Shown here in pieces: positions 1-10,100 of a DNA stretch of 64,000 bases. The notes beneath the pieces were generated by a model. It was given only the letters and a program-made list of their open reading frames with translations. It did no database searches and was not told the origin of the DNA. The position numbers were made by a program, and so were the translations under genes. Positions within the stretch are counted from its first letter, which is position 1. Each line of letters begins with the position of its first letter. The stretch is from NCBI GenBank assembly GCA_016212665.1, contig JACREZ010000024.1, forward strand, positions 60,319 through 124,318. Reading direction: 5' to 3'. This DNA is from Ignavibacteriota bacterium (GTDB lineage Bacteria; Bacteroidota; Ignavibacteria; UBA10030; SZUA-254).

Positions 1-1221
1 ATAATCCGTACTGTCATCCACCGAAGCGCCGCCACGCAAACTGAGTAGCCGTTCGGTCTCAAGTTCCCGTTGTTCCACAGATTGGTGAATCAACTCGGCT
101 GATTTGAGCGATGCAAATTCCGTAAACCCTCCTGCTTGTTTGATGACATCCGACAGCCGTGTTTGATTTTTAGTAATCGGATAAAACCCCGGGTACAACA
201 CTTCGCCTTGAATTTCCACTCGGTAGTCTTCACGTAAATCTATTCTTGCTTTTACATTGATGCGGTCACCCGGCTCCAGATTCATGTTCGGTTGTCTACC
301 GCTCGCTACATCATCAAATCGGACAACATTCGTGGTAAGCGAAGAGCCGTCGGAGTTTAATCGCGAAAACTCAATCGAATCAGTTCGCGCTAACCGTGTA
401 AATCCGTATGCAATCTTGATTGCATCAAGGAATGTATCGTCTTCTACAACTTCATATCGTCCCGGAACATTGACCTCACCGTAAATTCCAAATACATTTT
501 TTGTTTTATTTTTTCGTGGGACAATAATAACATCTCCCTCACGCAAATACGGATTGAACCTGTCTTCCTTCGTTGCAAAAAATTTCGTCAGGTCAACCCT
601 ATTTTCAGACCCGTCTTTATGTTTCAATACGACATTACGGGTTGACATCTCTTCTTTTATCCTGTCAAGTTCCAATTGTGCCTGAGTTCTTGATAATTTA
701 TTTGCTTCATCAATCGCTTTGTTTGCCCGGTCAATCGAACTGAGTGTGAACAAACCCGGGTTCAACACATTCCCGGTAACACTGACAATAATTTGTCGCG
801 GCTTCACTAACGTTACCGAAATATCCTGTGCTTTATATTTCTCTTTGATTGCTTTCAATACTTTCGTCTTAGCTTCTGCAAGCGTAATGTCAGCAACTTT
901 CACTTCACCAACTGTTGGAATAATGAGAGTACCTTCAGGTGTTACTGTCAAAACAAAATTCACCGGCGGGCTCATCCAGATATTAATCGAAATTCCGTCC
1001 GAAGGACCAACAAAATATTTTGTTGCATCAACTGTTGACTCCAACGCAACTCCGGTAGGTTGAGTAACATTCAATGATTTCATTTCAGAAGAGCGGTTCT
1101 CTAACTCGTCTAACGCATCTTGCCTGATTTGAGAGTACAAAAGTATATCAGTACTCAGTAACCAGAACAAACCACAAACTAATAACCGCAAACCCGAGAC
1201 CAAAAACTTATCTTTCATCAT
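1..1221 (-). CDS. Polysaccharide export outer-membrane protein (Wza-type, SLBB repeats), 3' end beyond window
   Basis: The reading frame is open from the ATG at 1221 to the window edge (407 codons). Residues 7-30 form a hydrophobic signal segment. A Poly_export-like domain follows at about 66-140, then SLBB-type beta-grasp repeats at about 144-237, 245-325 and from 335 on. These carry the recurring pattern V-x-G-x-V-x-x-P-G-x-[FY] (VTGNVLNPGLF, IYGEVNVPGRY, IQGEVLYPGFY). Proteins of this family form the outer-membrane exit channel of capsule or exopolysaccharide export. The start codon lies inside the last codons of rfbB (14-bp overlap, ATGATGAAAGATAA), so the two genes are probably translationally coupled. 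With rfbB it marks the edge of a surface-polysaccharide locus continuing to the left. The C-terminus cannot be seen. Confidence 0.9.
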   Translation of the reverse strand, partial: MMKDKFLVSGLRLLVCGLFWLLSTDILLYSQIRQDALDELENRSSEMKSLNVTQPTGVALESTVDATKYFVGPSDGISINIWMSPPVNFVLTVTPEGTLIIPTVGEVKVADITLAEAKTKVLKAIKEKYKAQDISVTLVKPRQIIVSVTGNVLNPGLFTLSSIDRANKAIDEANKLSRTQAQLELDRIKEEMSTRNVVLKHKDGSENRVDLTKFFATKEDRFNPYLREGDVIIVPRKNKTKNVFGIYGEVNVPGRYEVVEDDTFLDAIKIAYGFTRLARTDSIEFSRLNSDGSSLTTNVVRFDDVASGRQPNMNLEPGDRINVKARIDLREDYRVEIQGEVLYPGFYPITKNQTRLSDVIKQAGGFTEFASLKSAELIHQSVEQRELETERLLSLRGGASVDDSTDY

Positions 1222-2218
1222 ACATCTTCCGATAATACTCTTTATACTCTCCGCTCATCACTCGTCTCCACCACGATTCATTCTTCAAATACCAATCAAT
1301 CGTCATTGTAATTCCTTGCTCGAACGTTACCGATGGTGTCCAACCTAATTCTGTTTGAATCTTCGTCGCATCAATAGCGTAACGTAAATCGTGTCCCGGT
1401 CTGTCCTTTACATACGTGATGAGACTTTCCGGCTTGCCAAGTTCCTTCAACAATATCTTCACGATGTCAATATTTTTCCATTCATTATTCCCGCCGATGT
1501 TATACACTTCACCGATTTTCCCCCGATGAAGTACTACATCAATTGCCGCGCAATGGTCAATTACATACAACCAATCACGTACATTCAAGCCTTTGCCATA
1601 CACAGGTAACGGTTTATTCTCCAGAATATTTGCAATCATCAACGGAAGTAATTTTTCAGGAAATTGATACGGACCATAATTGTTAGAACATCGGGTAATC
1701 ACAACCGGCAAACCAAATGTGTGTTCATACGCGAGCGCAAGTAAATCTGCTGAAGTTTTTGATGCGGCATACGGACTGTTCGGATGAAGTGGAGTCGTTT
1801 CGGTAAATTTTCCTTCGGCACCAAGTGAACCATAGACTTCATCTGTAGAAACTTGTAAAAACTTCTTGATTCCATTCTCGCGCGCAACATCGAGAAGAAT
1901 TCCGGTCCCGGCAACATTCGTCTGAACAAACACAGCCGGTCCCAAGATGCTTCTATCAACATGAGATTCGGCGGCAAAGTTCACGATTGTGTCAACGCCG
2001 AATTTTTGCATCGCAGATTGAACATCATCTTTCCGGCAAATATCTCCTTTTACAAAATGATAACGAGGGTTGTCTTCAATTCCGGTCAAATTTTCAAGAT
2101 TTCCGGCATAGGTAAGCGCATCAAAATTGATGATGGAATAGTCGGGATGTCGTTCGAGCATGTATCGAACAAAGTTACTGCCGATAAATCCACAGCCCCC
2201 GGTGACTAAGATTGTCAT
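1208..2218 (-). CDS. rfbB: dTDP-glucose 4,6-dehydratase
   Basis: This 336-aa protein has full family length. It is an extended short-chain dehydrogenase with the NAD-binding GxxGxxG at residues 7-13 (GGCGFIG). The family's catalytic triplet is present in STDEVYG (T125, D126, E127), together with Y150xxxK154. The enzyme converts dTDP-glucose to dTDP-4-keto-6-deoxyglucose, the branch point for rhamnose and other deoxysugars, in the cytoplasm. Its 3' end overlaps the start of the downstream Wza-like exporter, linking it to glycan export. No other rml genes are in view on this side; they may lie left of the window. Homology to related epimerases is possible, but the TDE triplet and the overall match favour RfbB/RmlB. 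Confidence 0.95.
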   Translation of the reverse strand: MTILVTGGCGFIGSNFVRYMLERHPDYSIINFDALTYAGNLENLTGIEDNPRYHFVKGDICRKDDVQSAMQKFGVDTIVNFAAESHVDRSILGPAVFVQTNVAGTGILLDVARENGIKKFLQVSTDEVYGSLGAEGKFTETTPLHPNSPYAASKTSADLLALAYEHTFGLPVVITRCSNNYGPYQFPEKLLPLMIANILENKPLPVYGKGLNVRDWLYVIDHCAAIDVVLHRGKIGEVYNIGGNNEWKNIDIVKILLKELGKPESLITYVKDRPGHDLRYAIDATKIQTELGWTPSVTFEQGITMTIDWYLKNESWWRRVMSGEYKEYYRKMYDER

Positions 2219-2330
2219 TCGTTCCTGAATTGTTTCTGAAATGATTTGAATTTAACCAAGTTGATTTTTAACGGAGACAAATCTACAAAAAGAGTAGGGC
2301 AAAACCAACTCACTCACTGTTGATTGGATG

Positions 2331-2452
2331 AGCGGAGTTTTGGAGTGATGTAGTTCGTTTACAGATAATTTATATTTGAAACGTGGGGAGTAGAGTGTAG
2401 AGCGCGTGGGTGAGATAATTCCCCCATGCCCTCCACTCCCGCGCCCCATTGC
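2331..2452. repeat. Intergenic ACTCCA/TGGAGT word repeats
   Basis: The gap between rfbB and the LytTR regulator holds degenerate runs of GGAGT and CTCCACTCCC words and no convincing gene. The same vocabulary recurs at 6469-6611, 7040-7104 and 31229-31390. Confidence 0.55.
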
Positions 2453-2472
2453 ATTTCCATATTATAACCTCA

Positions 2473-3213
2473 TTAATGTACCATCAATCTCTTCAGTAGA
2501 ATCTCCTTGTTCTTCCTTGAGACTTCAACCTCAGTTCCATCCACAAGAATTACCGAGCCGCCATCACCTTTTACATATTCTTTGATGTGACTGAGATTGA
2601 CTAAGTGCGATTGATGTACGCGAACAAAATTACATTCGGTGAGAAGTCCTTCAAATTCTTTTAATGTTTTTGATGCAAGATGTTTTTCTCCATTGATAGT
2701 AAAGATGCGGGTGTAATTGCTGTCCGATTCGCAACGGAGAATGTTACTGATTTCCACGAAGAGTAATCCGTTTCTCGTCGGCACACCGATTTTCCCATAC
2801 ACATTTTTCAGACTGTGAAAGAAAACATCAAACTGCTCGTTTGGATTTTTCGGGTGAATCGAGTGTTCCGCCTTTTCAACCGCCGCTTTTAATTCTTTGA
2901 TGTCAATCGGCTTCATCAAGTAATCGAGCGCGCTGAATCGGATTGCTTTGATGGCGTAATGATTATGCCCCGTACAGAAAATGACTTTGAAATCAATTTT
3001 TTCTAAACTTTGTAACATTTCAAATCCATCCTGAAATGGCATCTCAACATCAAGGAAAACCAACTTAGGTCTGTGCTTGTAAATCGCCTTCTTCCCTGCT
3101 TCAGCAGAATCAGCAGTCTCTACAACTTCGACAGAAGGACAGAATTTTTGCAACATCTGTTGTAAAGCGCTTCTCCCTTTTGGTTCGTCGTCAATGATTA
3201 TTGTTCTTACCAT
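2473..3213 (-). CDS. LytTR-family response regulator
   Basis: The 246-aa protein has an N-terminal CheY-like receiver (about 1-115) with acidic pair D8/D9, phospho-acceptor D55 in LVFLDVEMP, T81 and the conserved K101-P102. A LytTR DNA-binding domain follows (about 140-243, with FVRVHQSHLVN and the terminal VSRKNKEILL). It is the expected partner of the LytS-type kinase encoded immediately upstream (3343-6393), and the two are probably co-transcribed. LytTR regulators bind imperfect direct repeats and often control cell-surface genes. The target is unknown, but the adjacent giant secreted protein at 7123-12855 is a natural candidate. Between kinase and regulator lies about 130 bp of word-repeat DNA. 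Confidence 0.92.
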   Translation of the reverse strand: MVRTIIIDDEPKGRSALQQMLQKFCPSVEVVETADSAEAGKKAIYKHRPKLVFLDVEMPFQDGFEMLQSLEKIDFKVIFCTGHNHYAIKAIRFSALDYLMKPIDIKELKAAVEKAEHSIHPKNPNEQFDVFFHSLKNVYGKIGVPTRNGLLFVEISNILRCESDSNYTRIFTINGEKHLASKTLKEFEGLLTECNFVRVHQSHLVNLSHIKEYVKGDGGSVILVDGTEVEVSRKNKEILLKRLMVH

Positions 3214-3220
3214 GGGCGTA

Positions 3221-3346
3221 AGTTACAAGTTAAAAATGAAAAATGAAAAGTTGTCATCCCTCTGTGACATTTGCGTTCTTTGCTGTTCAATCGAAATCCC
3301 TCCAAACGCAAAGCACGCAGAGAAACCGCGAAGAGCACAAAGTTAA
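3221..3346. repeat. Two word-repeat families between kinase and regulator
   Basis: At 3221-3251 there are iterated AAAATGAAAAATGAAAAGTT words. At 3262-3346 there are iterated GCAAAG/CGCAGAG words of the type seen scattered in many bacterial genomes. Neither encodes a plausible protein. The second block abuts the kinase stop codon. Confidence 0.6.
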
Positions 3347-6300
3347 CTTTGTATCGGAATCAAGAGGACAACTCTTGTCCCTAACGGATTCCCGTCATGC
3401 TCAATTAAATCCTCGATGTTCACGCTTGCCTTTTTGTTTGTTGATTTGCTCATCATCTCCAACCGTTCGCGTGTCACCGTCATACCTTTCGATTCATGCT
3501 CTTTGTTTCTTAATTTCCTGATTTCAGACGCACGCTTCCTCCCGATACCATTATCTTCGATGATGCATTGCAACATCTCATCACTCATTTGAAGCGAAAC
3601 AAGAAGTTTTCGTTCGCCTTCTTTATGAAGCAGCCCATGCCAGATTGCATTTTCAACAAACGGTTGAATCAACATGGCAGGAACCTGATAATTCAACGAT
3701 TCCAATTCGGGGTGAATTTCAACCAGATATTCAAAAGTATTATCAAACCGTAACGACTCCAACTCAAGATATAATCGAAGCGATTGAATTTCCTTCTCAA
3801 GCGGAATGACACTTTTCTCCGAACTCTCAAATGCAATCCGAATGAGTTGTGCAAACTTGGAAAGATATTCACATGCCGCTTCCGTCTTATCACTGAGAAT
3901 ACATTCCTGAATAGAATTGAGCGAGTTGAAAATGAAATGGGGATTCATCTGTGAACGAAGCGCGCGTGATTCTAACTCCATCAATTGTTGTTGCACCATC
4001 AACTTCTGCCGCTCACGTTCTTTTATTATTTTTTCCCGTCGCATCACTATTGTAACAACAACGGAAACGAGAGTCAACACTCCGCCGAATTGAAACCACC
4101 ACGTTTCCCAGAATAGCGGAGGAATGATGATAGAAACTGTTGCACCTTGTTCATTCCACACACCGGCATTGTTACATGCTTTAACATGAAATACATATTC
4201 TCCCGGCGGCAAGTGAGTAAAGTACGCGCTTCTCCTTGTTCCTGATTCTATCCAACTATCATTGATACCTTGTAATTTGAATTTGAACTGAACTTTTTCC
4301 GGTACAACAAAACTCAATCCCGTAAATTCTATTTCAAGATTTCTCTTCCCCGAGGAAAGTTCAATTTCATTTTTTGCTTCAACTATTTCCCCTTCAGCAA
4401 TAACCTGCTCTATTTTTACAAGCGGAGGTAACATGTTTGTTTGGACCCGTGCAGGGTCAATCATCACAACACCTTTTACTGTTGCAAAAACAAGTAACCC
4501 CGAACGCGTAATTATTCCGCTGAATTGAGAGCCGCCGTTACACTCGACACTTTTCATCCCGTCAACAATTCCGTACGGTGTACATGTAATTTCCTGAACT
4601 CTTCCTTCACAAAATTCATTCAGTTGCTTCTTGGAGATACTGAAAATTCCCTTGTTGCAACTCATCCAAAAATTACCCAAACCATCATCCAAGATAGAGT
4701 ACACAACTTCGTCGAACAATCCGTGTACTTTCCGGATCTGAGTAACTCTCCCGTTTTTAATTCTGTTCAAACCGCCTCCGTACGTTCCGACCCAGACTAT
4801 TCCGTTATCTTCTACATGCGTTGAGAAAACATCATCGTGCGTTAATCCATCTTTTTTAGTGAAGCGGGAAATAACAGCAGAGTCTTTCAACTGAACAACG
4901 CCCGTCTGAGAACCAACCCAGATTGTTCCGTCATTACTGCGTGATAAAGTTCTGACATATCCGTTTCTCATTAACGTTTTATCAACAGGTTCAAGTTGGT
5001 AAGCGACTGACGAATGCCTTTGGATAAATCCTCCGCCATAAATTCCAAACCAGAGAGAATCCCGCGCGTCACTGAAAATTACACGGAAAGATTCAGTACG
5101 CAGTCTCCCCTGCAATTCAACGGGTTTGACAATTCGTTTGCTCGTTCCATTCTTTTTGGTTAATTGATACACACCGCGATTCGTTCCAATCCAGATTGTT
5201 CCGTGTGTATCTTCATGAATCGCCCGCACGGTATTTTGCATTTGCGTTTCACCAAACCTGTAATTGTTGATAACCTTTCCGTCACGAATTTCATCTAACC
5301 CGAAATCTTTTATCCCGACGAACATTGTTCCGTCGCGACATTCAAACACCGAACCGGCATATTCCTCAGTCAATCTTTCCGATTTGCTGAACGAAACGAT
5401 ATTCAAATCCCGGAAGCGGTTCAAACCACCGCCGCGTGTTCCAACCCAGAGGTTTCCTTCCCTGTCTTCATAGAAAGAAAGAATTCTGTCACTTGATAAT
5501 CCGTTTGCCATTGTAAACGTGTCGAATTTTCCGTTTGAATACCGGTACAGTCCGTTCCCTTCTGTTCCTAACCAGATATTTCCTGCCTTGTCCTCATACA
5601 ACGCCGAAACCACCTGTGTCGTTGGCGCTCCGGGAATCATACACGGAACCATCTGTTCATCCTGTAGAAAAAATAATCCTTCCGCTGTTCCTATCCATCT
5701 TCGTCCGTGAGTATCCTCAAGAATCGCTTTGACAAGCGCACGCGAACTATCCACGCGATAATATGAAAACTTGTCGGCCGGTTTCTTGCACAATGCGCCC
5801 AGCCCGAAGAGTAATGTTTTGTCCCGCATCTCGGCAATCGAGAATACCCAATCATATTTTTTCACCGTCTGCAACGGTCGGACGAATCCGTTATTCCAGT
5901 AGCAAATCCCAACCATCTCCGTTCCAAGCCATAATCCTCCGTCGTTACTCAAACACATTGCATGAATTGTCTCACTTGGCAGTCCATCTTTCTTACCATA
6001 ATGGAAAAACTTACCGTCACGGTATTTCATCAATCCGCCGCCCCGTGTGCCAAACCAAAGGTTTCCGTTTTTGTCCTCGACGATAGTTGAAATTTGATTA
6101 TGCTTCAACTCCTTCGTATTTGTATTATCGAACAGTTTGAATCGTACGCCGTCGAAACGAACAAGCCCATCGTCAGTACTTAACCAAAGATAGCCATCGT
6201 GGGATTGAACAATGGAATGAACGGCAAAGAATGGAAATCCTTTGTTTGCATCCCAAACATCATAACCATATTGTCTGATTGATTTGGAAGGGTCAAGTGC

Positions 6301-6393
6301 AAAGAGTGGAGTGAAAAAAGTATTCAGAAGAAAGAAACCAACCGAAAATAATTTCAGCCACAAAAACCAATTACGATGAAGAACGATGTTCAT
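3343..6393 (-). CDS. Propeller-type sensor histidine kinase (Reg_prop, Y_Y_Y, LytS-like kinase)
   Basis: This 1016-aa membrane sensor begins with a signal or anchor helix (about 10-32). Up to about residue 640 it consists of two-component-regulator propeller repeats of the form G-x-[IL]-W-[IVL]-G-T-x-x-G-G-[LV]. A Y_Y_Y Ig-like domain follows (about 690-758, ending LPPGEYVFHVKACNNAG), then a transmembrane helix (about 766-786) and a short coiled coil. The LytS-class kinase has NPHFIFN at 817-823 (phospho-acceptor H819), the N-box VENAIWHG at 913-920 and DNGIG near 946. It is predicted to sense an extracytoplasmic ligand and phosphorylate the LytTR regulator encoded just downstream. The architecture resembles the periplasmic half of Bacteroides hybrid two-component systems, but the regulator is a separate gene. 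The ligand cannot be inferred. Confidence 0.92.
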   Translation of the reverse strand: MNIVLHRNWFLWLKLFSVGFFLLNTFFTPLFALDPSKSIRQYGYDVWDANKGFPFFAVHSIVQSHDGYLWLSTDDGLVRFDGVRFKLFDNTNTKELKHNQISTIVEDKNGNLWFGTRGGGLMKYRDGKFFHYGKKDGLPSETIHAMCLSNDGGLWLGTEMVGICYWNNGFVRPLQTVKKYDWVFSIAEMRDKTLLFGLGALCKKPADKFSYYRVDSSRALVKAILEDTHGRRWIGTAEGLFFLQDEQMVPCMIPGAPTTQVVSALYEDKAGNIWLGTEGNGLYRYSNGKFDTFTMANGLSSDRILSFYEDREGNLWVGTRGGGLNRFRDLNIVSFSKSERLTEEYAGSVFECRDGTMFVGIKDFGLDEIRDGKVINNYRFGETQMQNTVRAIHEDTHGTIWIGTNRGVYQLTKKNGTSKRIVKPVELQGRLRTESFRVIFSDARDSLWFGIYGGGFIQRHSSVAYQLEPVDKTLMRNGYVRTLSRSNDGTIWVGSQTGVVQLKDSAVISRFTKKDGLTHDDVFSTHVEDNGIVWVGTYGGGLNRIKNGRVTQIRKVHGLFDEVVYSILDDGLGNFWMSCNKGIFSISKKQLNEFCEGRVQEITCTPYGIVDGMKSVECNGGSQFSGIITRSGLLVFATVKGVVMIDPARVQTNMLPPLVKIEQVIAEGEIVEAKNEIELSSGKRNLEIEFTGLSFVVPEKVQFKFKLQGINDSWIESGTRRSAYFTHLPPGEYVFHVKACNNAGVWNEQGATVSIIIPPLFWETWWFQFGGVLTLVSVVVTIVMRREKIIKERERQKLMVQQQLMELESRALRSQMNPHFIFNSLNSIQECILSDKTEAACEYLSKFAQLIRIAFESSEKSVIPLEKEIQSLRLYLELESLRFDNTFEYLVEIHPELESLNYQVPAMLIQPFVENAIWHGLLHKEGERKLLVSLQMSDEMLQCIIEDNGIGRKRASEIRKLRNKEHESKGMTVTRERLEMMSKSTNKKASVNIEDLIEHDGNPLGTRVVLLIPIQS

Positions 6394-6468
6394 GTGGCTG
6401 AAAAATACTCAAATTCTATTTGAAATCATTACGCAGCAACCTCTCAAATGAAGGAGATTGAACATATA

Positions 6469-6611
6469 TGGAGTTTTGGAGTATTGGAGAACTGGAGACT
6501 ATATTGGTGGAGAGTGTTTTATCGTACAATTTTAAATAATTATCAATAGTCAGCACTCCGTCACTCTATGACTCCATGACTCCAACACTCCATCAATCCA
6601 TTACTCCAATT
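6469..6611. repeat. ACTCCA/TGGAGT word-repeat block, reaching into the receiver gene
   Basis: The gap downstream of the stand-alone receiver is filled with words such as TGGAGTTTTGGAGTATTGG and, in the other polarity, CTCCATGACTCCAACACTCC. On the minus strand the last two codons and the stop of the receiver gene (TTGGAGTAATGG) already belong to this block. Confidence 0.75.
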
Positions 6612-6978
6612 TTCCCCTGTGATTTCCTGACTCATATTCCTCCATCATAACCTTGAGTTCCTTCGCATTGATAGGCTTCAGCAGAAAACCGAGAGGAGCG
6701 TATTGCCGGGCTTCCTCAATATAACGCTGGTGAGCCGATACAAAGACAACTCCGAAATCAACATGATGAAAGCTTTGTAGCAATTCAAATCCTGTTTCGT
6801 ACGGCATTTCAACATCTAGAAAAACAACGTCCGGTTTGCACTGATTGATTGCCAACTTTCCCGCATCTGCCGAACCTGCCGAGGCAACAACATTCACGTT
6901 ACTGCAAAACCGGTTCAGCATCTGCATAAGCACTTGCCGACTGCTTCGTTCGTCATCTATGATTACAGCTTTAATCAA
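6601..6978 (-). CDS. Stand-alone receiver, truncated paralogue of the LytTR regulator
   Basis: The 125-aa product consists only of a CheY-like receiver with D8/D9, D55 (VVFLDVEMP), S81 and K101-P102. All key positions have the same numbering as in the LytTR regulator at 2473-3213, and the two receivers are clearly similar along their length (for example DVEMP[FY]xxGFE[ML]LQS). The DNA-binding half is missing: the frame ends inside an ACTCCA-type word repeat. I place the start at a TTG (6978), because it yields the canonical regulator N-terminus MIKAVIIDDE. A longer frame would add low-complexity residues from another word repeat. It may be a functional single-domain receiver or a remnant of a duplicated regulator gene. 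Confidence 0.75.
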   Translation of the reverse strand: MIKAVIIDDERSSRQVLMQMLNRFCSNVNVVASAGSADAGKLAINQCKPDVVFLDVEMPYETGFELLQSFHHVDFGVVFVSAHQRYIEEARQYAPLGFLLKPINAKELKVMMEEYESGNHRGKLE

Positions 6979-7131
6979 TTCAAAAGTAAAAGTTAAAAAT
7001 AAAAAGTAATAACTAAAGGTGTCAATCAACTCATTGATAGGAGATGTGGAGTAATGGAGTGTAAACGTTCAACGTCAACACTCCATTGGTCCCCGACTCC
7101 ACGAATCACTATTCACTAATCACTATTTCAC
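6979..7131. repeat. Chain of three word-repeat families
   Basis: In order there are AAAGTAAAAGTTAAAAAT words (6979-7016), TGGAGTAATGGAGTG words (7040-7104) and CACTATTCACTAATCACTA words (about 7105-7131). The last family includes the stop codon of the 1910-aa gene. Confidence 0.65.
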
Positions 7132-10100
7132 AAGTAGCATCCGTTTTACATCGGTAAATGATTGTGAAGCATCATCAACACCATTCACAGTCAAACGATA
7201 AAAATATACTCCGCTTGTCAGCGATGAAGCATCAAAGTTGATTTCATACTCTCCTTGCTCTACTTCATCATTGTTTAACAGAGTTGCTACTTCACGTCCG
7301 AGCATATCATACACTTTCAATGTCACCACTCCGAAATCAGAAATCAGAAATCCGAAATTCGTAGACGGGTTGAACGGATTCGGATAATTCTGCATCAACG
7401 CAGTTTCTGTCGGCAACGTTGATTCATCTTCACTGAATCCTGCATCCTGAATTTTCACACTCGGTACTGTTCCCGGTACATATTTTACTAATCCCACTTC
7501 AGACGCTGTCCTGACCCCATGCAATGTCACTGCAAACGCATTCTTTTTCCCGCTTGTGATATTTCTATCTCCAACAGTCACCGCCGACGTATCAATACTT
7601 GAGTTGGATGAATCTACTGTTTCCGAGAAACTATCGTTTAATTTCTTCAGGACATTTGCAAACTCACCAAGTTCAGCATAGGCGGAAGAATTTTCTACGC
7701 CAAGCGAATCCCAATTCGTCATTAATTGATTCATCCACCCGGCTATCTCTGCCAGAGTCATTCCATAAAGTTTTTTCCCGAGGAGAGAACCGGGAGAATC
7801 AAACACCAACTCACCGAATCCCGTTGGAGTAACTCCAAGAGCGCTTGCGATGATATTCAAATTGAAGGCAATACCCTGTTCAAACACACGATTGTTGAAT
7901 TGTTTTCTATCAGCTTTCACTGCACCTTTCAATTTCTTCGCTGGTTTCCCTGCGGGGCGTAACGAATCAATCGGGTATGCCGTACCGTTATGTGCTGAAG
8001 TATAGAGTTTACCTAAATCGCCTGCTTTCTTGTACGGTATCCAGGCAAGATTCTTCGAACGGTTTTTATCCAACTGTGCGATGCCGAGGAATGTCGCGCC
8101 ATTCTTTCCGAGACGGGCAAACACATTTTCCAACGCAGTTGCTGTGTTCGGGTAGAGCGATGTTCTAATATTACTCTTGAACACCATCTTCACCGGCTTT
8201 TTGGAGAGAAGCGTATCGGCGCTGAATGTCCGGAATTTTTTCGCATCGCTGAAAACACCAAACTCGACACTAAATAATGTACCGGACGAAAAATCTACTG
8301 TACCGCAATTCAGGTTTTCGGAGTACGCATACCCATCTTGCGGAACGAGGCACACGGTGTATTGGTCGAACGGAATGTCCATGAATGAATACGCTCCGTT
8401 TGCATCGCTCACTCTTGTATCAACAATAGTTCCATCAACGAGTAAATTGACTGTCCATCCTTCAAGTCCTGTTTCACTGTCACGTGTGTAATTGAAGTTT
8501 GCATCGTGATAGACAACGCCTTCAATTCCACCCGATTGTGTCGTTACTGAATCTGTCAGGAACGGCATGAACAACACATCGCCCTGCATCTTGGATGCAA
8601 TCTCTGCCGAGTCGGTTGTTCCCCACCAGCAGTAGCGCGCATCAATTTGGCTGTTGGTTCCGTTGATAATATTCATGCTGTTGCCGGTCATGTTCTGGTA
8701 ATTGAATATTACAGGTGTTGACGGATTACTGTAAAATGCTAATCCATGACCATTCTTAAAGGTGTTTGGCTTTGAAGAAACGGGCGACAAGGGAGTTGAA
8801 GATGCATACATACTACCAAGTTGAAAATTAAACCGGATTTTTTCAATGTTTGAAGAACCTGTACCACCGTTCGAACTATTCCCCGTTACGAGAAATTGGG
8901 AGGAACCGCTATCAAAAGGTGCTTCGGAAAGGTCAAAGATGAAGGGAGATGAAGTTGACGACAAATTGTTTCCATCAAGCCACACCGTTGTTACTTCTCC
9001 GGGGGCATTATTTTCTGAATAGACATAGAATCCGCCGCCATCAAGTTGAGCGAATGAATTGTTAAATATTTTCACCGAATCTGCGGCGGTGAAATTATTG
9101 GATGTTTTAGACAAGGTTCCTGTTAATGTCGCTCTATTTGCTCTTCTGATGTTAAGTTCATATTTCGAACCAGCCATCAATGCATCTTTGTCTTTTACAT
9201 TGTTAGAAGAAACAACAACGTTACCAAATGTATTTCCTTCGATATTTGCAAGACCTGCTTCTCCTTCATTCAGCAAGTCGAAAATACCACCTTCGGAAAA
9301 GTTACTCACAGTGTTATCTTCATACGTGAACCATTGATGAGCAGTAGCGAAAGAACTACTTCGAGGTGTATTTGTGCCCGATCTTTTTACTCCAACCTGA
9401 TATTTGTTTCCCGCCATAGAGGAAGTATTCAATCCGGTCGCACTTCCGATACCTGTAAATGTATTTCTCTTTATCGAAGCCGACATCAAATCATCCACTC
9501 CTTCGAGAACTAATTGAACCTCTGCAAATCCGGTCACGGTATTGTCTTCACAGGTGAACCAATCACCCGTAGCAACGGATACGTCTTTTCCTGCATTATT
9601 TCCCGACATACTAACCCGATCTGAACGACGAACCTGCAATTCATATTTCCTCGCTGCCATAGATGAAGTCTTCATGCCGTTCGTACCTGCGACTATACTT
9701 TGCCCTGTGATTGTATTCCCATTCACTTCTGCCGTCATCGTTCCGTTTGAATCTTCGATGCCAATAAACACTTCTTCATATCCCGTAATTGTATTATTGG
9801 AATATGTATGCGTGTTTCCCATTACTGCAGATGATTGAGCAAACTGCTGTCTGCTCCCAGCCCGAACTGCTAATTCATATTTTTTCACTGGCATGCTCGA
9901 TGTTCCATCGCCATTCAACGTAGCAGTTGCCGATGTTCCATCAACAGTATTGCTATTGAGGGCTGTCGAAAGCAATCCTGTTTCATCGCTGACATACATT
10001 CCGATGTGTTCATAGCCGGTCAATGTATTGTTTGAATAATCAAACGATGTCGGTTCTGCAAACGAGGAACTCGAATTTGCAAGCGTAACCGTTTTTGATT

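Noticed and set aside
719..1063. Plus-strand 114-codon frame opposite the exporter gene
   Set aside because: It is antisense to a clearly conserved SLBB protein and shows no family features. The same applies to the many antisense frames over the T9SS genes.
6979..7029. Longer N-terminus of the stand-alone receiver starting at TTG 7029
   Set aside because: The extra residues come from a word repeat and would place hydrophobic filler before the conserved IKAVIIDDE start.
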